Positions 11,741 through 23,520 are shown, numbered from the stretch's first letter. The stretch: DNA of 64,000 bases from Urechis unicinctus (GCA_034190875.2 CM067357.1:17100807-17164806), one strand, 5' to 3'. The notes: generated from the sequence alone by a model not told the origin. Translations and numbers: made by a program.

Positions 11741-11826
11741 CATAGTGCGAGTTCAAACTTATACACTTGCAGTGAAGAACCATACACTTATAGCACATAC
11801 CATACTACCAGTGTTAATCACACAAC

Positions 11827-13112
11827 ATGCAATTCGCTCTTGTGACTGTTGGCATTTTGTGGTGCTATTATGTGGACACAACGTTTATCACACAAATCCA
11901 TTCAAATGTCCAGTTTAAACTTACAGGAGTGTTACGCACTCTTCAAGTGGATTCGACTCTGGGATGCGCCTTAGAGTGTTCCCTGGAGGGTGACAGCTGT
12001 GGAAGCTTCTCTGTTGACAAAGAGCAGACTTGTAGAATAAGCTATCTACGGCTGACGTCACCCGTACACGACACTAGCCTGGTGTTCAACGAAGACTTTG
12101 AAACGATGGTATTTGGCAACATGTCGGGTAAGAAAGAAATGCTTTTCCAATATTGTTACGAAAAGTGAAATTCATAAAACCATTGGCCAAGAAGATACGG
12201 ACATATGACTATGAATCACCAACAAGAAATTTCTTATTGGTAACTTGAAGGGTAATCGTCCATATCTTCATTTGTGAACAAATATTTAAATAACATTTTT
12301 GTTTTGCTTAAATCAACATTTCCTCTGTTCCTGTGATTACTCCATGAACAGTGCCGATGCCAAGTGGGAACATTGCGCTGTTAGAAACACAGGAATCTTC
12401 GTACATCATTGGTCTGAGTCCTGTCACGTGGCACACTGCTCGTGACCTCTGTCCTCTGTACGGTCACGGTTTCCAGTTGGCATCCATTACTAGTGCCGAG
12501 GAACAGGACTTGCTGAGATCCTGGCTTCAACCACTTGTTCAGTCGGTAAGTCTTAAACTGAAGCATGAATCCAAGGCAGATGAATATCAATATCGCCACA
12601 CATACTGTAATAACGACTAGTGTCATGTCAATAACAAGGAACGCAGATTGTTCTGCTATTTTCATATATTCTTACTGCTTACTTGTTGAATATTATTATC
12701 ATCAGCAATACAGGACACCTGATGTTTAGATGTTGGAAGATTTATACAAACAGAAATGTGTTTTACACGATATCGTTGCCATTAACAACAACTGAAGTAG
12801 ACTGATATTCTATGTGATATGCTTGGTTGGCACAGTCTGTCTTCGTGTCAGGAACCGACGAGCAGCACGAGAGGATGCTGGTTATGGGCCAACCCGGTCA
12901 TCTCCAGACTGGATGATGGCTTCACTGTTTGGGGCCGTAATGAGCCTAGCAACGGGGGTGGTGACGAGAACTGCCTGTCATTGAATTCCTATTTACAGTT
13001 TAACGATGTATCATGCTTCCATCCGTCTCGGTACCTTTGTAAAAGATGGGCGCGAGGAGGATCAATAAACCAGCCTAGCATCGATGACGTACATACTAGC
13101 AGTCTGTGCTAA
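11827..13112 (+). CDS. Secreted PAN plus C-type lectin domain protein, three exons, one frame break
   Basis: Exons run 11,827-12,127, 12,352-12,545 and 12,836-13,112. Donors are G|GTAAGA and TCG|GTAAGT, and the acceptors AACAG and GGCACAG. Exon 1 gives a signal peptide and a PAN-like module (GCALECSLEGDSC, KEQTCRI). Exons 2 and 3 give a C-type lectin domain: TWHTARDLC, QLASITSAEEQDLL, then FVSGTDEQHE, CWLWA, NEPSNGGGDENCLSL, FNDVSC and YLCK. The carbohydrate/Ca site reads E-P-S where EPN is usual, and F-N-D where W-N-D is usual, so the ligand cannot be called. After correct splicing, exon 3 starts in a frame that runs into a stop, while the lectin match moves by one base at about 12,870. A single extra A in GAGAGG would explain it. 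Either a recent null mutation or an assembly error is possible. The full product would be about 256 residues. Confidence 0.75.
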
Positions 13113-13163
13113 CTTCATAAATTCTCTGTTAAGTGTTTTAGATGAGGTTTCCGGCATTATGTA

Positions 13164-13169
13164 AATAAA
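13164..13169 (+). terminator. AATAAA signal of the PAN-lectin gene
   Basis: AATAAA lies about 52 bases after the stop codon, with T-rich sequence further on. Confidence 0.5.
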
Positions 13170-14760
13170 TAACCAGTTTAATACATTGTGAAGAATTCTA
13201 CATCAATTTAATACACGTTGTTTATAGTAGACATTATTAATTTTTGCACCATGGTATCCTTTACTATGTTATCATTCTCTATGTGAGAAATTAGTCATTT
13301 ACAGGTCTGATATATTAAATACCGCACAACATTTCCGTGAATAAAACATTTCGGTGTAAGCATGGAAATATCTTACAAACTTTATCCCGCACATATAGAC
13401 AATATGCTGTATCACCAAAGACGATTGGCCATGTAATATCCCATTGTATAAATGCTTGATGCAGTTGTTGTTGCCGCTGATAACTATCAAATTATACTGT
13501 GATTCAATGACATAATTCACTTGCATAATAAGTATTAGAGCATTTGTCTGAGGCATCAACAACCTGGCAATATGGATTCACGGCATGTAGAGTGCAATGA
13601 GAAAACCATCAAAAAACACCAAGGCTACATAACCCAGTTAATATCGCATGACAAATAAATGACCTCGCAAAGTGCTTTAGAAAGACGAACCCTACAAATC
13701 CCCAATGACAACGTGAATTATACTGCAAGTGTACTGATAGTGAATCGGCAAGAACATCAGAACAAGGGATAGATGTTCTCGACAGCGATTTGCGCATGTA
13801 GTTCCATAAAAGATGCATCAGGATGTAAAATTTATTGCTGGATGTTCAGGCAGGATTCATCTTACGCAAAATATAAATTTTCCAGCAAGACTGAGAATTC
13901 ATATAGTGTTCCAGAAAAGGCTTTTTCCAGACTGAGCATATTAAATAACTTTCGTTCTTGAGTGTGTAATAATGAAACTAATAACAGGCAACGCCTATAT
14001 ATACCACGACAAATCTGTCCTGTTTGTTAGAACATAAACGGACACTCAGTGATTGTGATATACTTCACGTATCTACCGTCAGTGAAGAGCTGTGTTAAAA
14101 ACAGCGGCGAACTCAGGGTCCACTAGCAGCATCACCTTCATCACGATTGTTGCTGCTGATAAACAACCACTGAAGCATCCTATCGAACAGCATGTGAATA
14201 ACTCAAATCTTATTTCAGCCTTCCGAGGGACAATTAACCACTGCAATAGTTTCTACAAGTCAGATAAAGGCTCCATGAATATTGAAAGACATGGTATGAC
14301 GCTCACAGTTGGAAACACAGATAAATGTAGCATTTGCGGTATGAAGTCCTAGTAATATATTGAAACCCCTTAACTCAATTACATAATTGTCGAATCGATC
14401 TGCAATCAGTTTAGAGCAATATAAATCAAAAGTGCTCCCAAACGCACATACAGTTAATTACTGGGAATGTGGTTCTAGGTCAACATCGTGGGAGGAAGCA
14501 AACTGAGAGAGAGCAAAAGACATGAACGGACTAGAAAGGAAATAGGGACACAACGATTGGAAGCACATGGCGAGATAAACAAGGAGGTGATATGGGAAAG
14601 TGAAGCGGGAGCCGAGAGAGCCAGAGTGTGTCAGGGAAAGAGACATAGAGGGCTGAATAGCGGGATGGAGGCCTGCAAGAGCCAGAGCGGGATCATAACG
14701 TTCATGAGGAGGAAGGGATGAGAAAGTGGCGAGAAGAGGACCATGAGTTAGGGCAATATG
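13170..14760. other. Intergenic, with a purine-rich tract
   Basis: No gene recognised. About 14,480-14,730 is rich in A and G on the plus strand (GAGAGAGCAAAAGA-like) and creates long open frames on both strands that look like composition effects. Confidence 0.4.
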
Positions 14761-14764
14761 GACG

Positions 14765-15500
14765 TTTGAGGCGCATAGTAACAATTGTACGCACCATTGA
14801 AAAACGTTAACTTGCAGTGGTATATGTATTTTGGACGAAATGTGTTGCATAGCTTCGATTGCTCCCATGTCGTCTTGCTTCTTCTCGCCAAGTGATGATG
14901 AAACCACTATTAGTACATAACATGATAAAGGCATTCTGAAGCTCATATTTTCTACATTTCTAGCCTTGATAACAGCATTTCATACTTAAGCAGCAAGTTT
15001 TTATATCCCAACACACATAGCAACACTGCAAGTATTGCAATTGCCTTTGATGAATGTTAAAAGCAATTGTATACACCTTTAACACAACGTTTTGCTTCCT
15101 CTACCTTAAATGGTGAAACAGAACCGATGCATTCTTGCTTCCTTTCGTCAAGTGATGATGAAACCAATATTTGCACAGCTCATGATAAAGGTATTCTGAA
15201 GCTAACATTCGGGCATTTATGACATTTCTGGTCTTTGAAACAGCATTTCATACTTCAGCAAGATGTTTTTTATATCCCAACCCTCATAGCAACACTGCAA
15301 ACAGTACAAGTGATCATAATTGAACAAGCAACTGTATGCACCATTTAAAATCTACAGTGGTATTTGTATTTTGTTTGATATGTGTTGTAGCATCTATTGA
15401 CCTTAACTGCACTTTAAATGGTGAAACAAGTGATGATGAAACCCTTATTGGCCTGGCCACAGCCCACTATTAAGGTACTCTGAATTAATTGTACAAGTAT
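14765..15500. repeat. Three imperfect tandem repeats of about 260-280 bp
   Basis: The anchor AGTGATGATGAAACC recurs at 14,891, 15,151 and 15,429 (spacings 260 and 278). Further shared blocks are CAGCATTTCATACTT, ATCCCAACAC/ATCCCAACCC, CATAGCAACACTGCAA and CAGTGGTAT followed by GTATTTTG. The third unit is partial. The units are diverged, so this is an old local duplication rather than a young satellite. From 15,500 to 16,090 I see nothing. Confidence 0.8.
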
Positions 15501-16112
15501 CTTGCTGATAGTTGCAATCCAGAATCCAAAATGATTGACTTCTAAGTGTACTATCCTATAACTGTTGCAGAAAAAGTCGCAACTGATAATGACAATTAAA
15601 TTGAAGGTAGGTTATCAAACATAAGGTAAATCGTCAAAAACATTTAATAAAAACTGTGGACTGAACTTAAGGCAACAGATTAAATGCTTTTAAGAAACAA
15701 TTATACATGATTTCGCAAATAGAAACACTACCAACCATAGAATTTTTCCAGCGGTTAGTATTTAAGTATAAAGTGTTTATGCATATATTTTGTTGCGCTC
15801 GCTCGATAACATAAGATACAATTTATACTACAGCTATTCATATGTTTTACTTCTCCACTTGATATATAACCAATTTCGCTTCCTTTATGTGTTTTTAACA
15901 TAAGTGTTATGAGTTCTGTAATGAGCAGAATGCAACATTTCGCAGGGAAGATGATCATGTCAGTTGGCACTTCAGGGTAACCAATGCACCGACTGCTTCG
16001 TTGTGAAAAGAATGCATGGTGATATTTTGTCTTTCAGATACCTGCAAATCATGGACTCGTGCTTGCACAGCCTCATCTCTTAGATACAAGGTATATCGAT
16101 TCCCATTTTAGG

Positions 16113-16294
16113 TATCCCATTTGAGGCAGAGCAACCTAGCGACAGCGCAGTCGAAGATAAGTGTGAACCAAGAGTCTCCAAGATTATTAAGACATCTGAT
16201 ATCAACTTGCCACGACAGTTGGGTGAGACGTTCTCCCTAGTCAGAGATATATCAGAGGAATTCCCGGTGTCAGCTGGAAGTGGTAAATCATAAG
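16113..16294 (+). other. Exon-like open stretch of unknown family
   Basis: Open from an AG in TTTTAG to a TAA, reading IPFEAEQPSDSAVEDKC, then KIIKTSDINLPRQLG and ending SAGSGKS. It sits upstream of the broken recombinase-like gene and could be one of its exons, but no match is recognised. The short element at 16,345 follows directly. Confidence 0.25.
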
Positions 16295-16329
16295 ATCTTC
16301 ACAGATGCTTATTATCAACATATCACATT

Positions 16330-16344
16330 CGGACGCTTATTGGT
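16330..16344. repeat. Target-site duplication, left copy
   Basis: CGGACGCTTATTGGT is identical to 16,726-16,740 and brackets the short element exactly. Confidence 0.9.
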
Positions 16345-16725
16345 AAGGTAAGGTAAGCATAGGGTTTAACGGCACACCAACACTCATGTGTCATATGGTG
16401 CCAAGAAAGGTTAATAGATAAGATTGACCTGATTAAGCAGCCGCCTTCTAGGAAAAATGGAAATGGAAAAGGATATAAATGGAAACGATTATCCTAGGGC
16501 AAATCACCACAAGCCGATTCCAGCCTCTCGTCTAGGCGAAACCCGGGCCAGAGTGGTATGTTGCAGATATGGCCCTCAAAAGGACCACTCCACTCAACCA
16601 CATGGATCCCATTGTCCACCGACACGAGTCGCAACCCACGGCCAACAGGTTGCCCCTATAAGTCGCCTCTTACGACATGCAGGAGGATACAGTGGATTTA
16701 TTCTACCCTCGGACCCACAGGGGGA
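16345..16725 (-). mobile_element. Short LINE-derived element (RIME/SIDE-like) with intact TSD
   Basis: 381 bp, read on the minus strand. It begins CCCCCTGTGGGTCC, runs through a 5' part that matches the 5' end of the LINE at 29.3-33.8 kb, and then switches to the LINE's last 55 or so bases (GGCACCATATGACACA, GTTGGTGTGCCGTTAAACCC). It ends in TTACC repeats. It has no coding capacity and no tRNA-like promoter that I can see. A perfect 15-bp target-site duplication surrounds it, so it moved by target-primed reverse transcription, presumably with the LINE's machinery. Among the copies here it looks youngest. Confidence 0.9.
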
Positions 16726-16740
16726 CGGACGCTTATTGGT
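16726..16740. repeat. Target-site duplication, right copy
   Basis: Perfect copy of 16,330-16,344. Confidence 0.9.
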
Positions 16741-17239
16741 CACAGTTATTTGCTCTGTTGATCAGTCCCTGGAGAAAATGAAGATATCAATATCAATGCG
16801 GAGCTGCCTGTACCCCTTGCAAATGTAGAAGAGAACCCGACGGCCCCATAAGGCGTTCCTAATCATTCCTGGACGATAAAGTTGTATTTATTATCACCAT
16901 ATAAAAATCAGTATAGTGTAGTGAAAATGCATTGACCGTTTTTTTGACATTTCAAAACGCGATAGCGGTAATATTGGCTAACAGGCATATACACTATATG
17001 TATACTACTCAATCTATGTTGAAAACGTCTGGTCAAAACGTTGTTGGAAATCAAACTTCTATTGTCAATATGCTCCTAAACTGATCATTACCTATGTGTC
17101 AGAGCCTGAGGAACATTATATAAAACAGCAAGAAATCCTTACAAAGACCTTAGAAAGCTGGATGAGAGACAAGACCCAGGTTTAGAAGCAGAACCTAGTC
17201 TCCAGGGAGACGCCACCATAAGAATAGCAAGAACATAAG

Positions 17240-18462
17240 TGGGAGCTAATTCTAAACAAAGGCAAATCATCAACTTTACATGTCGGTGGTCAGCGATGGG
17301 AGAGGGGAGTTAGTCATGGTCAGGCGGCCTTCTTCAAGGTTCCAATCAGAAGACTTTGGCCCGTTTAATGCATGTTACCGTTGGTACCACCTTGGTGTGT
17401 TGAAAAACCATATGAGAAAATGCACCGTGGAAGGCACAAACAAGCCACAGGGAGAAATCAAAACACAATCGGAATTACTCAGTGGAAAATACGGCAAACT
17501 TTCTGCACAATTTAGTCGCGGGGTTTTGCCCATCATGCGACGTAATGAAGTGGGGATGGCGGCAAAAGGAGATCCGCTGATGTTAGCATATGGCGAGTCT
17601 TGGCTCTGCAAGGCGGCGAAGAATGAGATAAAACGTAAGAATTACACCAGTTCAAACATGAGAATGGTAGCCAAGCTCTTGATTAGTTTTCCATCAGCTG
17701 GATCCATCAAGTCAAAGTAGATTGCCAGATTGGACACATCGTTGATGCTGCACAGGTTTGTTCTAACGATCGAGATTTGTTACAGAAGAATGGAATAAAA
17801 CTCAGGCTGAAGAAACGACAAAGCCTTCAGTAGTTAATAAACTTGCAATCAAACGGGTGTTCTCGATTCAAAACGTGGAGGCAATTCAGCTGGGGAACAA
17901 AGACATGGAAGAGGGAGCGGTACAAATGTGTAAGTTCTTCGACGCAGAGTGGTCGGAAAAAGGGCAACACTGAATGAGAGGAAGTTCATGCAATCCACCA
18001 GTTTTCCATCTTCTTCTGACATGACAAAGCTCTCAGAGTTTCTAGTATCGCAGGTAAAGCGGCCTGAGAGCACCTACACTGGGTATACAGCCCAAAAACT
18101 TATCATGATCCGTCTCCTAAACGTTTAATAAACGGAGGCCAGGGGAGCTGCAAGCACTCAGGCAGGTTACTATCTATCATAGTTGATGTAACTTGCAACC
18201 ATGTGATTGTTTAGGGCTGATACATTTGCCTCCAAGCCAAACTGGCAGGACAGCAATATTGCTGAAATCCAGCAAGACTTGTCTGATGTTGAGAAACATC
18301 ATGCTAGTCAAATGGACCTGATCTATGTGCGTGGAAAGAGTGGAAGAAAGGTTCCGATCCTTATGCCGCCGGACACTAGAGATCCTTTGCAGTGCCTACT
18401 GAACTTACGAGGGAAGCTAGTTACAAATCAGGACAATCCCTACCTCTTTGCTTATCAAGGTA
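17240..18462 (+). pseudogene. Tyrosine-recombinase-fold protein relic (Crypton-like or a related host family)
   Basis: Blocks in order are GELVMVRRPSS, a C/H finger-like stretch (WYHLGVLKNHMRKC), and VLPIMRRNEVGMAAKGDPL. These are followed by LNERKF, an Arg-rich block NKRRPGELQAL, and finally DLIYVRGKSGRKVPILMP and NPYLFA. I know this order from a large family of uncharacterised animal proteins whose C-terminal half resembles tyrosine recombinases; the NKRRPGE block would hold the first catalytic Arg. Blocks lie in different frames and are broken in at least three places, and the last catalytic segment with the Tyr was not found. Whether the family is Crypton transposase or a domesticated derivative cannot be told from this copy. 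A donor-like GTATGC follows at 18,462. Confidence 0.55.
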
Positions 18463-18519
18463 TGCGTCCATGCTGTTGGCCATCAGATATCGTTATATTT
18501 CAGTCTGTTCCAACATAGT

Positions 18520-20215
18520 GATGACATATAACCACATAGATAGAGGCAATGGCTGTCAATAGGAAAAGTGTGTCTGAGGGCTGATATCGTACTGAAAGAG
18601 ATAGCTGCCGAATGTAGGGTAACATCAACTGAGATAATGACAGCAACGCTTCTCCGAATGTACACATCAACAGTGTGCCAAATGCTCGCCCTAAGTGAGA
18701 CAGATTGAGTGCCTTGCTGACCATCTTGTCCATTCAGTTCAAGTACACAAGGAGTTCTACAGATTTCAGGAATCCACATTGGAGCTGTCCAGAATTTCCA
18801 AGTTTGATGGTACACGTTAGGATGATTGTACAAAATAAGACTGATAAATGTTCAATATTATTAATGATGCATTACAATTGTATGTCATACATGGTGCATT
18901 GTATGACTGTTAATAATCTCCTGATATTTTCCAGAACTAGAATGGCCACTCCCAAGAGAAGAACGTATTATTGAGCTGCCCCAATATAGAGTGCAAAGCC
19001 TAAGTTGCATTTTAAAATTTAATATTAGCAATGCAGGTCCACTTTTTCATGACAACTTATTACCTGCTTAATATGACCATGTCTTGATTATGATTTTTTT
19101 TACACGTTCCAATACTCTTCTACATGGTCGGCATTGCGCTGCAACATAGAAGGGAGGGAGGTTCAGGATCGTCGTGACAGCCCAAGCTAACCAAACGATT
19201 CGCCTCCAAGGAAAAAAACTAAGCACTCAGGTTAGATTTTTTGATGACAACCTATTGTTCCCCAGTACATCGTTTTGAACTCGTGGTCAAATGTCTTACT
19301 ATTCCCTATTAACTAGTTATATGTTAATCATTTTACGGTGTGATACTTATCAACATTTAATCATTAGTTGTTTGATTTGTGAATAGAGGATGATTTCGAG
19401 TATCACCCCGATCAGTCGTTGGACAAGACACGTCACAACTCCAGTGAGAGGATTATTTGTTTCCGGTTGAATAATTTTTAATTTGGTTTTAATTCACATT
19501 GACCTCTATCAGGTGGATCGGTCAAGGATCGCCGATAGCTCACAGAAGGTCAGCTGGAGGGGACGGTAGTTATGACTGTCCTATCTAGAAAATACTCTTT
19601 TCCGAGCAAAATAGCATGCTCACTTTAGTCCTATGTAACACCCACACACCGACACATACAATCACACACAGACACAAACGTACTGCATTGATATCGATAT
19701 GTCCACCCTTCACCACCCCATTTCATTATCTCACAAACATGCAATAGTTTGTCAGCAAGCTTATGTGTAAGTTTCTTACGTGATGTCACTTAATAAAAAT
19801 ATCCTAATCTTTAATCTGTGCTGCTTTTTGATCCCCTCTTCTTTATGATGCCATTTAACCATAAGAATTTGAATCATGTGTAGATATGTTGTGAAGAAGT
19901 TCTTTTTAGTGTTAATAAACAAATAGAAATGATAAGATTCACCTTCAGTGAAATGCTTCAGAAAAAGCATTACCAACTGATAACCACCAAGATGGGAATC
20001 ATGATTGATTAGGTGATTAGACAGTCTGCGGTGTTCCGTGAGAGGGTCACAAATAATAGGAAGTGGGATACAATTCAATCCCTGATAGTGAGAGGGATGG
20101 AAATCAGTCCTAGATATACCATCAAATTTCATGGAATGGAATGCCATCCCTCATCATACCTGGGACGGAATACTGTCTCACATATGAGCTGGATGGAATT
20201 CCATCAAATTCCTGA
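18520..20215. other. Intergenic, nothing recognised
   Basis: Only short open frames. At 20,085-20,210 several GGATGGAA/TTCCATC-type inverted repeats occur around ATGGAATGGAATGCCATC. Confidence 0.35.
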
Positions 20216-20218
20216 CTG

Positions 20219-20356
20219 TCAAAAGGACCGCACCCTTCAACCACTTGGATCCCGACACAAGTCGCAACCCACGGCCAACAGGTTGCCCCCTATTAGTCGC
20301 CTCATACGATATGGAGGAGGATACAGTGGGCCTATTCTACCCCCCGACCAACAGGG
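20219..20356 (-). mobile_element. Isolated 5' head of the LINE/short element
   Basis: On the minus strand it starts CCCCCTGTTGGTC and runs about 138 bases through GCGACTTGTGTCGGGA and GGTTGAAGGGTG, then stops. The usual 3' tail is missing, which is the reverse of normal LINE truncation. Confidence 0.8.
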
Positions 20357-20359
20357 GGA

Positions 20360-21500
20360 TCAACAACCTTGAGACCAGCCATCTGTCTCCAGAGCTTTAT
20401 TGAGTTATTTCAGTGATAAGTACCAGAAATTAATGAAGGCGTTGGCATCAGCAAATGGAACCGAACAGAATGAAGGCTTCATGGGCACACTGTTAACGTA
20501 TCCAGTAGCAAACTCCCCACCCACCTCAATATCACGATCCCCTCAGAGCAGCCCTCTGAGTTTGGGGTTGACCAGCAGTACAATGCTAAGAGGGAGTCAT
20601 ATGTGAGGGAGTTTACTGCTAACCTAAAATAGATAGTCCAACAATCTTTACCTAGATACCCTGCAACAGAAGCAAGACAGCACATGTTGGTGGGCAAGAC
20701 GGTGAGGCATTGGTCACCTTAGACAATAGGTTGAATATATTGGGATATTTACTAGCACACGAAGGAATGAACTGGTTGTCGGAGAAAGCTACTGTCAGTC
20801 AATCACTTGTTCCGGTTTCGGTTCACGTAGTCCGCTTTTAGCTAAAAAAAAACAAGCGATTTTATCGCCAGTTGCGTCTATACAAAATATCCTTGTAACG
20901 CAGAGAGAAGAAGTATTTATCATTTTGAAGGAAAATATGTCTGAAATACAAGGAGCCGAGAGGTAGCCGATCAGGAATAGTGAATAAATAAGCATCTTGA
21001 ATTCCCAAGAAGATAGTGTGGGGAAAATATCAAAGGATTATGCAGTACATGGTTAAACTGACCCCATTCCCGTTTAAGCAATTCCTACAAGAATACAATA
21101 AGTTTGGAGCTAATGCTATAAGTTGGGCATCTGATCCAAGTCCTGATGCTAATGGAATGTCATCCACTTACATCTCAATTTCAAGAAAAGGAACATAAAG
21201 CATCGCTTTTGATCGGCATTCCTCTCCCTAATATATCAATAAGCAGTGGTAACCCTCATATCGGTCTCTTTATTCAATACGAAAGGTTAATAGTGTACTA
21301 TGTTGTGGAGAAACATTGTTATTGTGTGGACTGAGGTCATTCCAAATCAAAATATTTTCAATTGGTATAATTCAAACTCCAGTTGACGTTCAAAGATACG
21401 TGATGAAAATAATCAATCTCACCCGCACACTATCGGCAGTTACAACGCCGCCTTGGAAAGGTCCATTGTATCCTTTGCGTGCACCACAGATTTAGGATAT
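20360..21500. other. Intergenic, nothing recognised
   Basis: No gene or repeat seen, apart from the probable AATAAA of the next gene at 21,269-21,274 (minus strand). Confidence 0.35.
21269..21274 (-). terminator. AATAAA signal of the GNAT gene
   Basis: TTTATT on the plus strand, about 230 bases beyond the stop codon of the gene ending at 21,501. Confidence 0.4.
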
Positions 21501-22823
21501 TTACTTGGGCAACATATCATACGTTTTAATAAGAGCCAGCGCTGATGTATTCTGGAATGGTCCCAAGCAGTAACGTTCTCCAATAGCAGGTCGCAAAACA
21601 TTCACCATGTCTTGTGCTGGAACAATCTTTGGAAAGTGAATGAGAAGTCCAATTGATTGTGCAGGGCCGAACTTGTCTATAAGCGATGTCAATACCCAGT
21701 ACAGATGTGCCCGACAAATGTCAACGTCGTGTTCTCTTGAATACAACCAGATGTCAGCTTTCGGACCACACTTAACGTTGCACGTAGAAACAAGACTAAA
21801 AGCACATATGCTGTGATCGACAACTCTCTTGGTTAGCAAAACAAAGTCAACCGTCTGTGCAGCTTTTGCAATGTTTTCAATGTTGATATCCATGGGTATC
21901 CAGGTGAAATGATATGGAAATACACTGCCTTCCAGTTTCAGAATATCCTGCAGTTCAGTTAACGTATGGAGCCAATTGTTTGGAATCTGGTACTTTTTCC
22001 GTAACGTACCGACCACGCTCACAATTCAGTGTTTCGAGGGACACATCCAAGTGGAAATGGTACCGGACAATATTCTGATAACCACACAAACCACACAGGT
22101 AATTTATCAAGAATGATTGACTTACTCCTGCAGATTATTTGATTACTTACAAATATTTTTCAACTTACCCAATGTCTTGCAATGACAATATTGGTGCTGT
22201 TTTTAATTTGTTCATCGAGTCGTTGATCCCATTTTGCTGTCCGATATTCTAGGATGGGATTGCCGAGTAACCCCATATAGTGCTGAATACTTGTCTTGTA
22301 CAGCTTGCTAGCGATGCCCTGACCACGACAACTTGGATGAGTCCTGGCTGTCATTGCTACCACTACATTAAGACCCACCTTTTTGTAGTTGGTAAACCCG
22401 ACCTGTAAATTAATAGACAAGCTGGAAAGATGGGCATTTAAGGAAGTGTAACACCACAATTCACATATTTATTAACGGCCGAATGAGGATACAGGTACAT
22501 AATTTTCAGAGAAACATATATAGGAAGATCATCCCTTGTGTATGTCCCTTAATCTAGCTCTTTTAACCAATTTATATGCGTCTTTTACAACCGATTATTT
22601 TGCGGTTTCATTAAATGCGTCTTATACATAGGACATTTAATGTACTTACCACTTTACCACCGAGCTCGGCCACCAACATGTAACTATTTTCGTCGCGTAC
22701 CATACCCTTGTATATGACAGGCAGGTGGTCCATACCGTCGTATATATCGTCATCGATGTCCATTACAGCCACGTAGTCCTCCTCACACGCTCGCCTGATC
22801 ACCACATCACTACCAGACGCCAT
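21501..22823 (-). CDS. GNAT acetyltransferase, NAT16 / histidine N-acetyltransferase-like, three exons
   Basis: Exons run 22,823-22,650, 22,402-22,169 and 22,074-21,501, with GTAAGT donors at both introns and a strong TTACAG acceptor for exon 2. Exon 1 starts at ATG (MASGSD) and gives VIRRACEEDYVAVMDID, DHLPVIYK and AELGGKV. Exon 2 begins VGFTNY and holds the acetyl-CoA motif THPSCRGQGIASKLY. Exon 3 gives FPYHFTWIPMDINIEN and WLYSREHDVDICRAHLYWVL, typical of the NAT16/HisAT C-terminal half. By family knowledge these enzymes acetylate a free amino acid (histidine in fish) in the cytosol. The substrate here is inferred. The best acceptor for exon 3 opens a frame (VRYHFHLDVSLETLN) that is one base off the later match at about 22,020, so either the reference has an indel or the gene is disabled. 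Expected length is about 325 residues. Confidence 0.75.
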
Positions 22824-22841
22824 TTCGATAGTATTGGGCAA

Positions 22842-23332
22842 GTGGCGTTGTATTGGTTTCTACACTTCTGAACTGAGCTGTAATTGTGAGCCCAAAAAAT
22901 TATCTGTGTCGTGCATGGCTCTATTCATGTATTCAATGTCGAAAGGCTGCATCGATCAGTTCTTGGTAAACATACCAAAGAGCAAATGTTCTCAGGACAT
23001 CCGATAATCAATTACAATGATCAAAGTTTGACTGGTATATGTTATCACGCTGAAATAATTCGATTTCATAAAACAGTACTCTTTTACTTGGGACCACAGC
23101 ATAATATTATACAGTGCATTGGCGATGCGCTCGAAATGCCATTAATGAATTGTGGGCGTTATCTCATCCAAGCTGCTTCTCGCCCCAGGCACAGTTCGGA
23201 ATCTAACGGTAATACACCGCTAATGCACACACCACATTTGTTACATCTCGTCCATGTCTAGCAAACTTGACCACCAGACTAAACGTCCAACCGGAAACAT
23301 CATACTATGGCAAACACCTTTTTGATAATCAA
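22842..23332. other. Upstream region of the GNAT gene
   Basis: No gene recognised; probably contains the promoter, without a clear TATA box. Confidence 0.3.
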
Positions 23333-23520
23333 GGTAAGGGAAGGTAAGTATAGGGTTTAACGGCACACCAACACTAGTGTGTTATATGGTGCCTATTAAG
23401 GAGGGGTAAATACGAATACGAAAGGATAAGAAGAAGTCAAGGGTTAAAACTGACTAAAAATTAAACCCATTTGTATAAATTTAATTATATTAATTGAATT
23501 ATGTATAACAATTGAGAATT
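23333..23520 (-). mobile_element. 5'-truncated LINE, 3' UTR piece
   Basis: Read on the minus strand it ends GGTGTGCCGTTAAACCCTAT plus TTACC-type tail, and the body matches 29,270-29,440, including ACTTCTTCTTATCC and the ATTAATTGAATT-rich part. It has no coding part. Confidence 0.85.

Noticed and set aside
14458-14946. 162-codon minus-strand open frame
   Set aside because: It lies over a purine-rich tract, has biased composition and matches no domain.
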